DNA of 64,000 nt from Planococcus citri (taxonomy: Eukaryota; Arthropoda; Insecta; Hemiptera; Pseudococcidae), in assembly GCF_950023065.1 (NCBI RefSeq), contig NC_088680.1:45248559-45312558 (forward strand). The letters are read 5' to 3'. Every line of letters begins with the position of its first letter. Positions within the stretch are counted from its first letter, which is position 1. The translations under genes were made by a program, and so were the position numbers. Of this stretch, positions 48,321-60,386 are shown piece after piece. Below the pieces are notes generated by a model. It saw only the letters and a list, made by a program, of their open reading frames with translations, was not told the DNA's origin and did no database searches.

Positions 48321-51300
48321 CAAATTTCAACTTTTTTCCCAACTCGTAGTCAAAAGAGGATTTTCCTGTTTTCAAAAATGCTATAGTATCGCTGAGAAAA
48401 TTTTGAATTTGAACCAGTACAAAATGATTTCGAAAACTTGTGCCAAAATAGATGAAAAATGATACAAAAACACTGAATTCGAGCTTATAGGCACTAAATT
48501 TCATTTTTACTCTATGTCTATAATTTACTTATGAAATTATTTTTTGAACTGGGGAAACTTAAAATCGACTCAATGCTTCAGAATGGTTCAAAGGCATCAT
48601 CAATCGATTTGGGAAGTTTAAAATTGGACGAAAACTAAATATTTGTAATTTTAATTCAATTTTAGATTTTTTTTTCACGGAAAATAGACTGAATTTGAAT
48701 TTTTTTAAAGCCAAAAATTGAAAAATGAAATTCAGCATCTGAAATTTACGTTTTTGGTGTATTTTTTCAATTCCATTTGTGTCCGATTCAAAAGTTTTCG
48801 GTGGGTTGGGATACCTCTCGTTAGGCTCAAGATTTTCACTTCAACTATACCTACTATAATTATGTATGTCCCTTAGATGCAGATTCAAAACGTGTCACTC
48901 AGTCCTCAAAACCCAATTTTGAATTGCCAGAGTTGATTTGTTAAACTTTGACAATTTTTTGAAAATGATCAAAAACAGCTGATTGGTTCCCAGTCCTACC
49001 ATACTTACCGCATTAACTTTTTCTCTATCGAAATTAATATTAAGATGAAGGTCTGAAAATCTATTTGTTCTGTAGAATCGATCATTCCCCTTCGTATCCA
49101 AAATCGATTTCGAGCATTTACGAGTTTCTTCTCCAGTGAACTGGAAATTGGTCCAGAAGAGGCTGCAACCAACTTGAGTTGCTGAAAATTGAATCCCATC
49201 ATAAGTTCGTAATTTTGAGTCAATTATAATCAGTGAATCGCAAATTCGAAGTGACCGCTCAAAAATATGAAGGAATTTCTTTGGCCAGCTAAAAATTTCA
49301 TCGTTGAAGAGTTTTCAAAATTGACCACTTCTGCTGAAAATCATTCAGAACTTCCTCTGCTCAATAAAAGTTGAAATACTTTCACCAATGAGTGGTTGAA
49401 TTTTTCATAAAGAAAGAGCTTACCTATAGTTGTTAGGTAGCAGGTAGCCAAGCAGGTACATAGACTGGATTTAGATATCTTTAGTTGGCCCTGACCCATT
49501 TTCTTCACTCCCTGGCACAACCACTACTTCATTCCCACGAGATTCCATTGCTTAGGCTTAGGTCTACCACCAGACAACAAAAATGGCACATTTCAATAAG
49601 AAATCGCAGCTCGAGGAAATGATTTAAAACAGGTTGAAAAATATTGTTTAGTATAGGGGATTGCAACTTGGAAATTATATTTGCTCATTATCAGCAACAC
49701 TTCCGTTAGGTCTTGGCTTGATGGAAGAAATTTTTCATACCTATCATGTACTCTGAACATATCTACAGCCTACATAGTAGTGCCAAGTTTCGTCAAACCA
49801 CGTACCCTTATTTCTTCTTTGACTTATTTATGCGATGACCAAATTCTGCAGTCAGCGGATCGAGCCGTCAAAAAGTTAATTGATTTATCGTGCGTAAAAG
49901 ACCACTATCGCTCGCAGCAGAAAGCAGTATTTTTTCATTTGATAAAAAAAGGCCATAAAATTTATAAATTACGACGGAAAGTACATTCATAACCAGGCGA
50001 GTAACTGAATTGAGACATTGTCGGCGCTTCGAAACTATGTACTTATTGCATATATGATTATTTACATCTGGCCCCCCAAAGTGAGCGTATTACTTTGTAC
50101 CTGCATGAGGTATACGCGATAAATGATGATAATAATTACTTATTAGTTCAGTATTATGTGGAACGTTATTTAAACAGATAACCAGCGATGCAATTTCATC
50201 GGGGTTACGTAAAATTTAACCCATGTGAAATTTTTCAAATTCTTTTTTTCCCTTGTTCGTGTGAATGAAGAAATTGAATCAATTTTTTTCCAAAATGACG
50301 AATAATGAATTTATTTTGCATTGTTTTGATTTGAGCCTATGTTTACTTATTAATGGTTTCACTATTACCTAATCGTACGAAAATCTAATTTAAAAGGTTT
50401 CGTGTTGAAACCTTGATGTTGATAAAATAAGCCATCTATTTCGTCGATGTGATCAAAATTCATCTTTTAAATTTTTTAAATGGTTTTTAGTAGGTAGGTA
50501 TAGTTCGTATCCACCTATAATACATGTTCTTATATGCATATATTGAATTCCTAAAATGGTTATTTCACTTCTCAGGAGGTCAACATCATCTTGTTTCTTA
50601 TTCATACCATTTTTTTTTCATCAAGATGTCTCCATCTGCGAAACAAGAATCCCATACACGAGAACACTCTATTCGTGCTTTTTTCTCTAAACTCCCAACA
50701 ACGAACGAGTAAATATTTTTAAATTTGTCAACTCGATTCGTTTTACGACCACATTACATTTTTTTTGCGGTCATACAAACAAACACGTGCTGTATAATAC
50801 CGTTCAATGTTCAATCGCCGAATGCATTAATAATACTCGATTTGATATTATTCTCGTAACGATGTCGTAATAGCGGAGCTCTTCCTATATTGCAGTCGTG
50901 TAGCCGGATAAATTGATTGTGAGAAATGACTTTAACGCCATCTACGAGTCAATGCTTACAAACATCGAGTCGGAGAGTAGTTCGAATCGTGGAGGAAAAG
51001 ATTGCATTGAGCTGATGGCTCGTGTGGTGCTGCCACCTGAAATATTGTGCTCGTAGTTGGATCGATGTTGGTTTAGAAACAGTGCGTTTTCAGTGCAGTT
51101 GAATCGAATTCTGGTGATGGTTTTTTATCGTTCGTAAGAGAGATAGGGGAATAAGATGGGAGTTTTAGTATGTTCAGGATTAAAATTTTCAGGAGTTTTA
51201 ATGTTCTGAAAATTTGGGAAAAATTTGAAATTTTGACGTAAAATTTGCCAATAGGTGGAAAGTGGAAAATACTCAAACAGACAATAGATAAAATAAAAGT

Positions 51301-53811
51301 GGATTTTTAAAAAAAATTCCAACCTTCAGATACCTACCTAACAATTTTTTAGAATACCTATTTCTGAAAAAATATATTTCTTTAAATAAATAGAACAAAG
51401 TGTTTTTCCAATTTGAAACTTTTCATGTGAAAACTGTTCAAGAGAAAAGATAAAATTGTGTCATATTAGAGTAAACAAATTTTCAAGTTACAAGTTTTCT
51501 CAAAATTTTGAAAAAAAGTCGAATTAGAAAAAAATTTTGAGTTTCCCTGCCATTTCCTTTCAGTCTATTTAGAGATTCATTTTTACCGTTGACATGCTTC
51601 TTGGAATACTGATTTTTGAAAGCTTTTGTCCTCGCTTTGCTCGTGCTCATTTGATTTTCTTTTTCTATTTTAAATTTTTCAAAAAAGTAACTATTCGAAT
51701 TTCAAAATTTTGAAGCAAATAATAATGTGAAATATTTACAATCAAAATGAATGAACTCGAGTTAAATTTGATTTTAAGCCAACATGGTGTGATATTCATC
51801 AATTTATAAAATTGATAAGGAAAAAATAAAACTGAAAATTGAAGTGAAACGTTGTATTTTTGGCGTCTACTTGTTTGAATAAAATCATAAGGATGTTTGA
51901 AGACATAATTTTTTACAAAAATTTGGCTGATAAAAACTTCAATGTAAATTGTGACCACAACCCCCCCCACCCCTCCACCTTGAAAAATTTCGTAAGTGCT
52001 CGAAAAATGACTTGCTGAAAGTCCTGCTAAAAGTCCTACTTAAGTCCTACTTTTTCATTTTGAAATTTTGTTAGACACCCTGTAAAGGGAGAAATTCAAT
52101 TTAGTTGATTTTTCTCATAAATTTCCTGAGTCTACCCTGAAAATCTCCATATCCATTCTGTGTTCAAAAATGTATCCGAAAATCTGAACATTTGAAACTT
52201 TTTACGACCTGTGTAATTTATAATCATCGATAGATAACCATCATATTTCTTTACCGAAAATTGCTCACCTACGTATTGAAAAATTTTACTCGACATTTCT
52301 CATTGTCAGAAGTCTTGAAAACTTCGTCAAATTTTTTAGTCGAGGGCTATAAATTGATTTTGTCTCAAAATTTTATTCAGAGTATTATTACTTCATCTTA
52401 AGTATGATGTGAATGACGTAAAATTGCCTTCAAACTAGGCAACTTATTCGCCACTGTCGCTATTTTAAATCAGTTCCAAAATCCTACTCCAGCTGGGTGT
52501 GTTTGTTTTCGCCTCTTTTCACGTGATTTTAATAGTGAATTTTGTATTTTGTACTGTGAATACAGATTTGAAAAATTAAATTTATGACACCTCGTATGCT
52601 TTTTCATCTTCACTTCAATTGATGATCACTGAATATGAATGCATATATTTCACATTGCAGAAAAAACAAATGATCAAGAAACAAGACGATTCTTACTTAC
52701 CCACTGTAAAAATTTTGAAAATATTCAACTCTCTTTTTCAAAAACTCTGTTTTTTCATTTGACATTTGGGGGGGGGGGTGAAGAATTTTAGTTTTGATTT
52801 TATTATTTTGATCTTCAAGTAATAAAAAGAACTTGAGAATGGGCTTTAAATCATAAAAAAGAGATGCATACTTACTCGTATGGATTCTTCAATAGATACA
52901 CTCTCCAGAGCCTAAGAAAGTATAAAAATTTAATACCTATTTTTAATAATGAATTTTGAGGTCAAAATGGCTAACTTGGAAAAAAATCGTCCAAAACTAG
53001 GTAGGTATAGGTACATATAATTTTACCAATTTCTCTTAAGATGTGAAATTTTCAAATCAAAGAAATGTAGAATTCTATAGTTTCAATTTTATTTTTCCAA
53101 AAAATATTAAGTACTCATTTTTCAGAAAAATTCTAAAAAAAATAGTATCGAAACCTGGAAAAAATAGAAAAATTCCATCTCGAGGGAAAAATTGTTTTTT
53201 TTTACCATAAATCAAAATGTACACAAATGATGACTTTTTACGTTCATGGACAAGGAAGGCCCAACCAGAGAGATAAAATAATATGCGAGCCCTCCGAAAA
53301 AATAAAATAATAATCGAATGAAAATTAGGACCCATAATGAAAAGGCCTTAATTTTTCTCCAAGATCCAGATTTCCCCCAAACGGTTAACGATTTTGAGAG
53401 AAAAAGAGGGGGATTTGAATTAAAAAAAAAAAGATTTTGAAAACAGAACATTCCATCACTATTAAACTCACGTTTTTAATTTTCAGTACGATGTACATAT
53501 TATAATCAAAATTATAATTTCATGAGCCAATTAAGTTCTGGAATTTTGAGGCCAAATATAGTTTCCGTCATTTATTTTCAATGCTCGTAAAAAAAAGAAA
53601 GAAAAACAGCTGCTTTAATAATAAAAAGAAATATATGCGTGAAATAATTAATAAATTATTGTTCTCGTCCGCGACTGCGCGTAATAATTACTAGTTTCGC
53701 TTTGACCTTTCGTCCGATTCTGATTGGAAAAAAAATTGTTCGACTGCCAGCTTAACCAGTCAATAAGTCAACATCGACAAGACTCTACAGAAAAATGGGT
53801 TATATGGTTCA
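48321..53811. other. Non-coding DNA, mixed AT-rich and unique
   Basis: 48.3-49.4 kb and 51.1-53.5 kb are AT-rich with G or C runs at 51961-51968 and 52768-52777. 49.5-51.1 kb is more complex and CpG-richer. A CTCGCTTTGCTCGTGCT islet lies near 51629. The frame at 49681-49992 (103 codons) has no recognisable motif. No gene is supported. Confidence 0.45.
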
Positions 53812-53863
53812 ACGACGATGACGATGACGACGACAACGATCGACGACTATGGCGACGACGACG
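53812..53863. repeat. Imperfect (GAC/GAT)n trinucleotide repeat
   Basis: It consists of GACGATGAC-type triplets with interruptions. In one frame it would encode an Asp run then Arg-rich residues, but no flanking coding sequence supports that. Confidence 0.8.
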
Positions 53864-54872
53864 TAACACTATTTATAGTATGGAAATTAAACTCGCTGCT
53901 GAAGCATAATTGATCAGCAATTAAGTAGGTTTAATAATTACGCCATATGTCAACATTATACAAGTGTTTGCCGATTTTAATGAAAATTAACAACCGTGTC
54001 TCGATTAATAAATCAATGAGGGGAGGGGTGAAGAGGGTCATACATGTATAATTTGCTCAAAAACATGGTGGAATATTTTGACGAGTGCTATTTGTGCAAA
54101 TGCACCGCGTAAAATGCTCTAAAAAAAATGCCTATCAGGGTGTTAATATGTTATCCCAATGTGCAGAAGTGCATAAGTTGTTACATATACGATCTTACGT
54201 TGGCGTTCTCTCTGAAGATATTATGCAGTTTATCCACGTTTATGGGTACAAAAATGCTTATAACTCGATTCGATCGATAATCGATAATATATTTAAATTG
54301 AATTACTCGCATGCGCATTTAACCCAGCTGCGATCGCATAATTAGCATGATAATTGCGATTGCATCCGAGAAAAAGGCTGCAAAAATCGTAATTTATTTT
54401 ACTATAATATGCATCACAAATAATGTGCAAATCAGCTGGTTCTAATAGGCTGGTAGAAATATTTATATTCATTTTCCCCTCGTTTTTTATGATCTAATTT
54501 ATCGCGTTAGCGTTATGTTTAAATTAAACTCGTGTACCTATGTTTGTAATTGTGACATTAATTTTGAAATATTATCGATGTATTGAGAAACTTTGCTTTC
54601 ATTACAATTTTAACTTGAACTGACGATGTTCACTTACAAAAATCAGACCCTACCTCTTACGTACAATCATAATTTTGTGGCTTCGACTACTTTGAAACTC
54701 TCTCAAGAGTTCAAAAAAAAATGACCTCAAAACTTGACACTTTGAGTAGAAAAATTGTGAAAAAAATTTCATATTGCTCATTTGAAGTAGAAATTATGCA
54801 GTTTTTATGACGATTCGTGGGGGGAAGCCAAAAATCACTGTAAGCGATCATATGACCCTCAATAGAGTTTTA
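53864..54872. other. Non-coding DNA, nothing recognised
   Basis: Moderately complex AT-rich sequence. The small frame at 54085-54345 has no known features. Confidence 0.5.
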
Positions 54873-56276
54873 TAGTCCGGCATATGACAATAGGAGTAAT
54901 TGCACCCCCCCCCCCCCGCCGATTCTCTGGGACAACTTTTTTCTTAAAGGGGACATCCTAAGGAATATAAGTACTGCAGATAAATTTCATGTCGTTTTGG
55001 AGCCTCCAGCGACTTTTTGAAAATTACTGGAGCCCCAGCAGATTTTTGAAACTTGAAATTTCCCCAAAATTTCATCAAACTGAGGTGGTAGAGAGTCGAA
55101 ATTCATTCTGCAAACTAATTTCAATACGCTACGAAGTTGACTACTGGTGGATTTCAAGTCGTTTTGGAGCCTCCAGCAACTTTTTTATAGGTTGTATGAC
55201 GTTTTTTTGGAAAATTGAAATTTCCTAAAAGTAGCTGGAAGCTTCAAAACCATTTGAAACCACCATGTAGTCTGCGAAGTAAATTTCAGCTTAACTCCAT
55301 TTGATAAATTAATGTTAGGGAAATTTCAAGTTTCAAAAATCTACTGGAGGCTCCAGTAATTTTCAAAAAAGTTGCTGGGGGCTCTAAAATGACTTGAACC
55401 CACCTGAAGTCGTCTTCAGAGGGTGTTAAAATTGGAGTGTATAGTAAATTTCAGCTTTCCATCTCCATTTGATGAAATTTTGTGAAAATTTAAAGTTTCA
55501 AAAATCTGCTGGAGGCTCCAGTAATTTTCAAAAAAGTCACTGGAGGTTCTAAAATGACTTGAACCCACCTGAAGTCGTCTTCAGAGGGTGTTAAAATTAG
55601 AGTGTAGAGTAAATTTTAGCTTCACAACTCCAATTTGATGGAATTTTGTGGGAATTTCGAGTTTCAAAAATCTGCTGGAGGCTCCAAAACGACTTGAAAT
55701 TCACCTGCAGTACTTCGTAGGGTATTGAAATTAGTTTTTAGAATAAATTTTAGCTTTACAACTCCAATTTGATGAAATTTTGTGGGAATTTCGAGTTTCA
55801 TAAATCTGCTGGAGGTTCCAGAACTGCTCAAAACGGGTTGAAACCGTTTCCAATCGATTTGGCATGTCGAAAATATGGTATATCCCAAATTTCAGCTTTC
55901 TTGGTCAATTTGGTGAAATTTTGATTTTTTCCCTCATTTTTGGCCGAAATTCGATTTTCAAAAATTCACCAAAAATCGAAAAACGTACTTAAGGACTTGA
56001 AATTTTGACAGGTGATAAATTTTTGCATGATTTGTCGATCTACCTTTGTAAAGTTTGAAAAATTTTATGCAAGTCCCATGTTGAAACGCAAAATTTGCGA
56101 TTTCGGCTGACCTGTCAATCAAAATGGCCGCCATTTTGTAAATAAGGCCAACTTTTTTTTGAGAAAGTTTGCTTTAAAATGTTCCTTAGGATGTCCTCTT
56201 TAAGAAAAAAGTTGTCCCGGAGGATTGTCGGGGGGGGGGGGGGTGCAATTACTCCTATTGTCATATGCCGGGACTA
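54873..56276. mobile_element. 1.4 kb TIR element, TTA duplication (PIF/Harbinger-like, non-autonomous)
   Basis: The left arm, 54873-54965, starts TAGTCCGGCATATGACAATA and continues through GGAGTAATTGCACC, a C run, GGGACAACTTTTTTCTTAAA and GACATCCTAAGGA. The right arm, 56182-56276, is its reverse complement at roughly 90% identity. TTA flanks both ends (54870-54872 and 56277-56279); three-base TTA/TAA duplications are the hallmark of the PIF/Harbinger superfamily. The interior has no transposase but carries tandem ~130-150 bp blocks containing CTGGAGGCTCCAG and GAAGTCGTCTTCAGAGGGTG. It also holds a 9 bp palindrome, CAAAATGGC-C-GCCATTTTG, at 56120-56138. The interior is related to 17690-19460. 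Confidence 0.85.
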
Positions 56277-57945
56277 TTATCATTCTTTCAAGTTTAGGAA
56301 ACTTCGATTTAAAATCTGCAAAATATTATATTTTTAAACGGAAATTGTTATTTTGTCGCCATGTTTTGGAAAAGCGAAAAATGAGTAGTGATTTTTAGCT
56401 TTATATTGTTCAGGAGGGGGGAGGGGGGTTGAATTTCGGCTATGAATTTTTTTGAGTTACCTAGAAAATATAGTCTATTATAATTTCACGAATCTAGGAA
56501 CACAAGGGCATTTCACCTATTTCAGGTACATACCTAGGAATTACCGCTTTCAAATGTGCTGAGAGATGTTCAGATTTCGAAGGAGAGAGAGCAGCTTGTT
56601 CAAGACAGATGAGGGCGGTACATCATTCTTTTAAGGAAAATAACCATTTCCGAGCATAATTTTACGATCGTGTCTTAATTTAGGAAATATTTCCTTCCAG
56701 TATAAAGGAAGTATAGAAGGGAGGGAAAAAATGAAAAGAAAATTAAATCACGACGAAAAAAGCAAACCGCCTTTAGCGTATAGATGGTCTTTAGTGCGCG
56801 GTTATAGTGGAGCGTAGCGTAGCAGCGCGTAGCTGCGCGAAGATTTGTCAGTGGGCGGGAGCAGCGAGGAGGGAATCCCTCCTCGCTGCTCCCGCCCACT
56901 GACAAATCTTCGCGCAGCTACGCGCTGCTACGCTACGCTCCACTATAACCGCGCACTTAGGCAGGCATGCACATAAAAAGGCGTAACGATTTTTCGCAGC
57001 ACTCGTTCAAAAATAATAATATCGACAAAAGCCGAGCAACGCGCTAACACCTCGTAAATTACGGATATTTCGCAATATAGCGAAATGTTCTCTCGTATAA
57101 TAAGCGTAGGCGGGTAAACAAAACGATTTTAATAAAGCGAAAAACCCTCACAGCCCCGCAGATTCGCTCCATGCCACCCAGAAAGAGATATTTAATAAGG
57201 GAGGATGAAAGAGGACCAGAGGAGTGGGGTATGGTATACAGACGGTGATATCGCTCCACACTATATTACATTAACGGGTGGTGTGTACGTGTACATGCGG
57301 ATTCCTATAGAGCAGACAACAATAATATCGAAATACAGTGTTTGTTAAGGTCGCGGACCAGAGGGCGAGGAAAAGTTAGATTTTCATGAGCTTTTAGGCG
57401 GATACCTCATATACGCGGAGCATAGTAGGCTACGACGATACCAAAGCTGTTGTGTAGTGTGTAGGTATATCGTGTTGCTTATTATGGGCGAAACTCGGCG
57501 TCGAGCTTATGAGATACATTCCTAAAGTTAGTCGGTAAATATGATATATGGTACGAGTACCGAACTTCGCTTAACTACACGAATAAAGAAGAATTCACGC
57601 TGACAATAATGACACGACAATAACCGCAGCAGCGCGTATTCCCGTCGCAGTGTAAATCACGCATTACTCTTTCGTCCTCGCATACTCCAGCTCCAGCTCT
57701 CGCAGTCGCAGCATTCGCCACGAAGAGGGCACATACACACATTCCAATTGTCGTAATTTCATTTACACCGGCGCATCGCATTCTCAAATCGTGTAATCCG
57801 GGCTTTTGAATGAAAATTAGTTCGAAGTTTAACCCTTATCATCGTGGAACTTGTATGAGACCTGGAGAAGAGGGGATAAAGTTATGCAAATATCTCGAGT
57901 GCATGAGGCAAATAAAGAAATAGGTGGGGGGTGTTTGTTGAAAAT
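56277..57945. other. Unique, CpG-richer DNA around a perfect palindrome
   Basis: From about 56560 to 57800 the sequence is complex and CpG-rich compared with the rest, and includes GCAGCAGCGCG, CTCCAGCTCCAGCTCTCGC and TCGCAGTCGCAGCATTCG. It could be a promoter region or unannotated 5' UTR. No frame longer than about 76 codons and no domain were seen. Confidence 0.35.
56793..56957. repeat. Perfect 165 bp palindrome (82 bp arms, 1 nt centre)
   Basis: Bases 56793-56874 are the exact reverse complement of 56876-56957, with a single A at 56875 between them. The arms are GC-rich (AGTGCGCGG start, GCAGCGAGGAGGGA at the centre). No mismatch was found by hand comparison. Confidence 0.97.
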
Positions 57946-60386
57946 TCAACACATTTTATTGAGCAAACATTTTGGTAAAAAATAGACTATCATTACTGCT
58001 CATTTCAGAGTTACACTTAAGAAAAAGGTGATGATTGTGTTGAATATACAATCTGACTGTTGTATGATGGTGACCGTGACCATCATTTCTACAGAATTTT
58101 TCTGGCCACTCCTTGGTGAATTCTGGTGACTTCTTGGTAACAGATTCACCTGAAGCCACCAAGTGAGTTTTTCCATTTTGTTCAGTTGAATTTATGATGA
58201 AATAATCACCGGAATGTCCTCATCAAATTTTTTTGAATGTCTGGTGCCTCCTTGGTGCCTCTTTGGTGAATTACGTATAGTGACTTCTGGTGACAGATTC
58301 GCCAGAAGTCACCATGTGAGTTTATTGAATTTCTTAAGACGAATTCATGGTGAAAAAATCACCGAAATGTCCTCATGACCCTAGAAAATTTTTTAGAATA
58401 TCTGGTGACTCCTTGGCGGATTCTGGGGACTTCTGGTAACAGATTCGCCAGAATTCACCAAGTGGGTTTATTGTATTTTTAAAGACGAATTTATGACGAA
58501 AAAATCACGAGAATGTCCTCATGACCCTAGACATTTTTTTTAATGTCTGGTGACTCCTTGGTGGGTTCTGATGACATCTGGTGACAGATTCACCAGAAGT
58601 CGCAAGGTGAGGTTTTGAGTATTTCTGAGGTGTTTTTATGATGGAAAAATTACGAGGATGTTCTCAGAGCCTTTCAAAATTTTTTTGAATGCCTGATGAC
58701 TTTTTGGTGAATTTTAGTGACTTCTGGTAACTTCTGGAACTTCTGGTAACGGATCCACCAGAAGTCACCAGGTGAGTATTTGACAATTTTTTAAGTGTTT
58801 TTATGATGAAAAAATGACGAGGATGTCCTCAGAGCATTTGACATTTTTTTGAATGGATGCATGTTGACTCCTTGGTGGATTCTGGAGAATCTCACCAGAA
58901 GTCACCAAGTGAATTTTTGACTTTTTTCCCGGTGAATTAATGATGAAAAAATCACGAGGTTGTCCTCAGAACCTTTTAAAAATTTTTTTAATACTCGGTG
59001 ACTCATTGGTGAATTTTGGAGACTTCTGGTGACAGATTCACCAGAAGTCACCAGGTGAGTTGATGAGTATTTTTTTGAAGTGTTTTTATAATGAAAAAAT
59101 GACGAGGATGCCCTCAAAGGCTTTCAATTTTTTTTGGAATGCCTGATGACTCCTTGGTGGATTTTGGTGACTTCTGGTGACAGATTCACCAGAAGTCACC
59201 AGGTGAGATAATGAGTATTTTCGAAGTTTTTTTATGATGAAAAAATGACGAAGACGTCCTTAGAGCCTTTCAATATTTTTTTGAATGCTTGGTCACTCCA
59301 TGGTGGATTCTGGTGACTTCTGACTTTTTTTCCAGTGAATTAATAATGAAAAAATCACGAGGTTGTCCTCAGAACCTTTTAAAAATTTTCTTAGTACTCG
59401 GCGACTCTCTGGTGGATTCTGGTGATTTCTTGTAATAGATTCACCAGAAGTCAGCAGGTGAGTTTTTCAGGATTTTTGAGGCGTTTTAATGATGAAAAAG
59501 TCACGAGGATGTCCTCACAGCCTTTCAAAATTTTTTTGAATGCCTGGTGAATCCTTGGTGGATTCTGGTGACTTCTGGTGACTTCTAGTAACAGATTCAC
59601 CAGAAATCACCAGGTGTGTTTGTGACTCCTTGGTGGATTCTGGTGAATTTCACCAGAAGTCACCCAATGAATTTTTGACTTTTTTTCCGGTGAATTAATG
59701 ATGAAAAAATCACGAGGTTGTCCTCAGAACCTTTTAAAATTTTTTTAAATACTCGGTGATTCATTGGTGAATTTTGGAGACTTCTAGTTACAGATTCACC
59801 AGAAGTCACCTGGTGAGTTAATGAGTATTTTTGAGGCGTTTTAATGATGAAAAAGTCACGAGGATGTCCTCACAGCCTTTCAAAATTTTTTTGAATGCCT
59901 GGTGAATCCTGGTGACAGATTCACCAAAAGTCAGCAGGTAAGTGTATGACAATTTTTGAGGTGTTTTTATGATGAAAAAATGATGAGGATGTCCTCAGAG
60001 CCTTTCAAATTTTTTTTGAATGCCTAGTGACTCCTTGGTGGATTCTGGTGACTTCTAGTAACAGATTCACCAGAAATCACTAGGTGTGTTTGTGACTCCT
60101 GGGTGGATTCTGGTGAATTTCACCAGAAGTCAACCAATGAATTTTTGACTTTTTTTCCGGTGAATTAATGATGAAAAAATCACGAGGTTGTCCTCAAAAC
60201 CTTTAAAATTTTTTTTTAATACTCGGTGACTCATTGGTGAATTCTGAGGACTTCTAGTGACAGATTCACCAGAAGTCACCAGGGGAGTTAATGAGTATTT
60301 TTGAGGTGTTTTTATGATGAAAAATGACGATGATGCCCTCAGAGCCTTTAAAATTTTTTTGAATGCCGTGTGACTCTGTGGTGGTT
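57946..60386. repeat. ~145 bp satellite carrying a strong hairpin in each unit
   Basis: About seventeen partly diverged units are present. A typical unit has CCTTGGTGGATTCTGGTGAC, then a hairpin CTTCTGGTGA-CAGAT-TCACCAGAAG, then CACCAGGTGAGTT, then TTTTATGATGAAAAAATCAC, then GAGGATGTCCTCAGAGCCTT and TTTTTTTGAATGCC. The hairpin is perfect over 15 bp at 59166-59180/59186-59200 and over 12 bp at 59021-59032/59038-59049. GAGGATGTCCTC forms a second small palindrome. The array has short and long units, including ~60 bp ones near 59620 and 60098, implying unequal exchange. It is non-coding. Confidence 0.93.

Noticed and set aside
49681..49992. 103-codon plus-strand frame in relatively unique DNA
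   Set aside because: No ATG at the start given, no domain or composition signal, no splice context; chance cannot be excluded.
53724..53909. Asp-run then Arg-rich small protein
   Set aside because: It is a product of the (GAC/GAT)n microsatellite with no coding context.
57946..60386. Repeat-spacer appearance with palindromic repeats, superficially CRISPR-like
   Set aside because: Spacers are themselves repeated and diverged, unit lengths vary, there is no cas gene, and the context is eukaryotic. It is a satellite.
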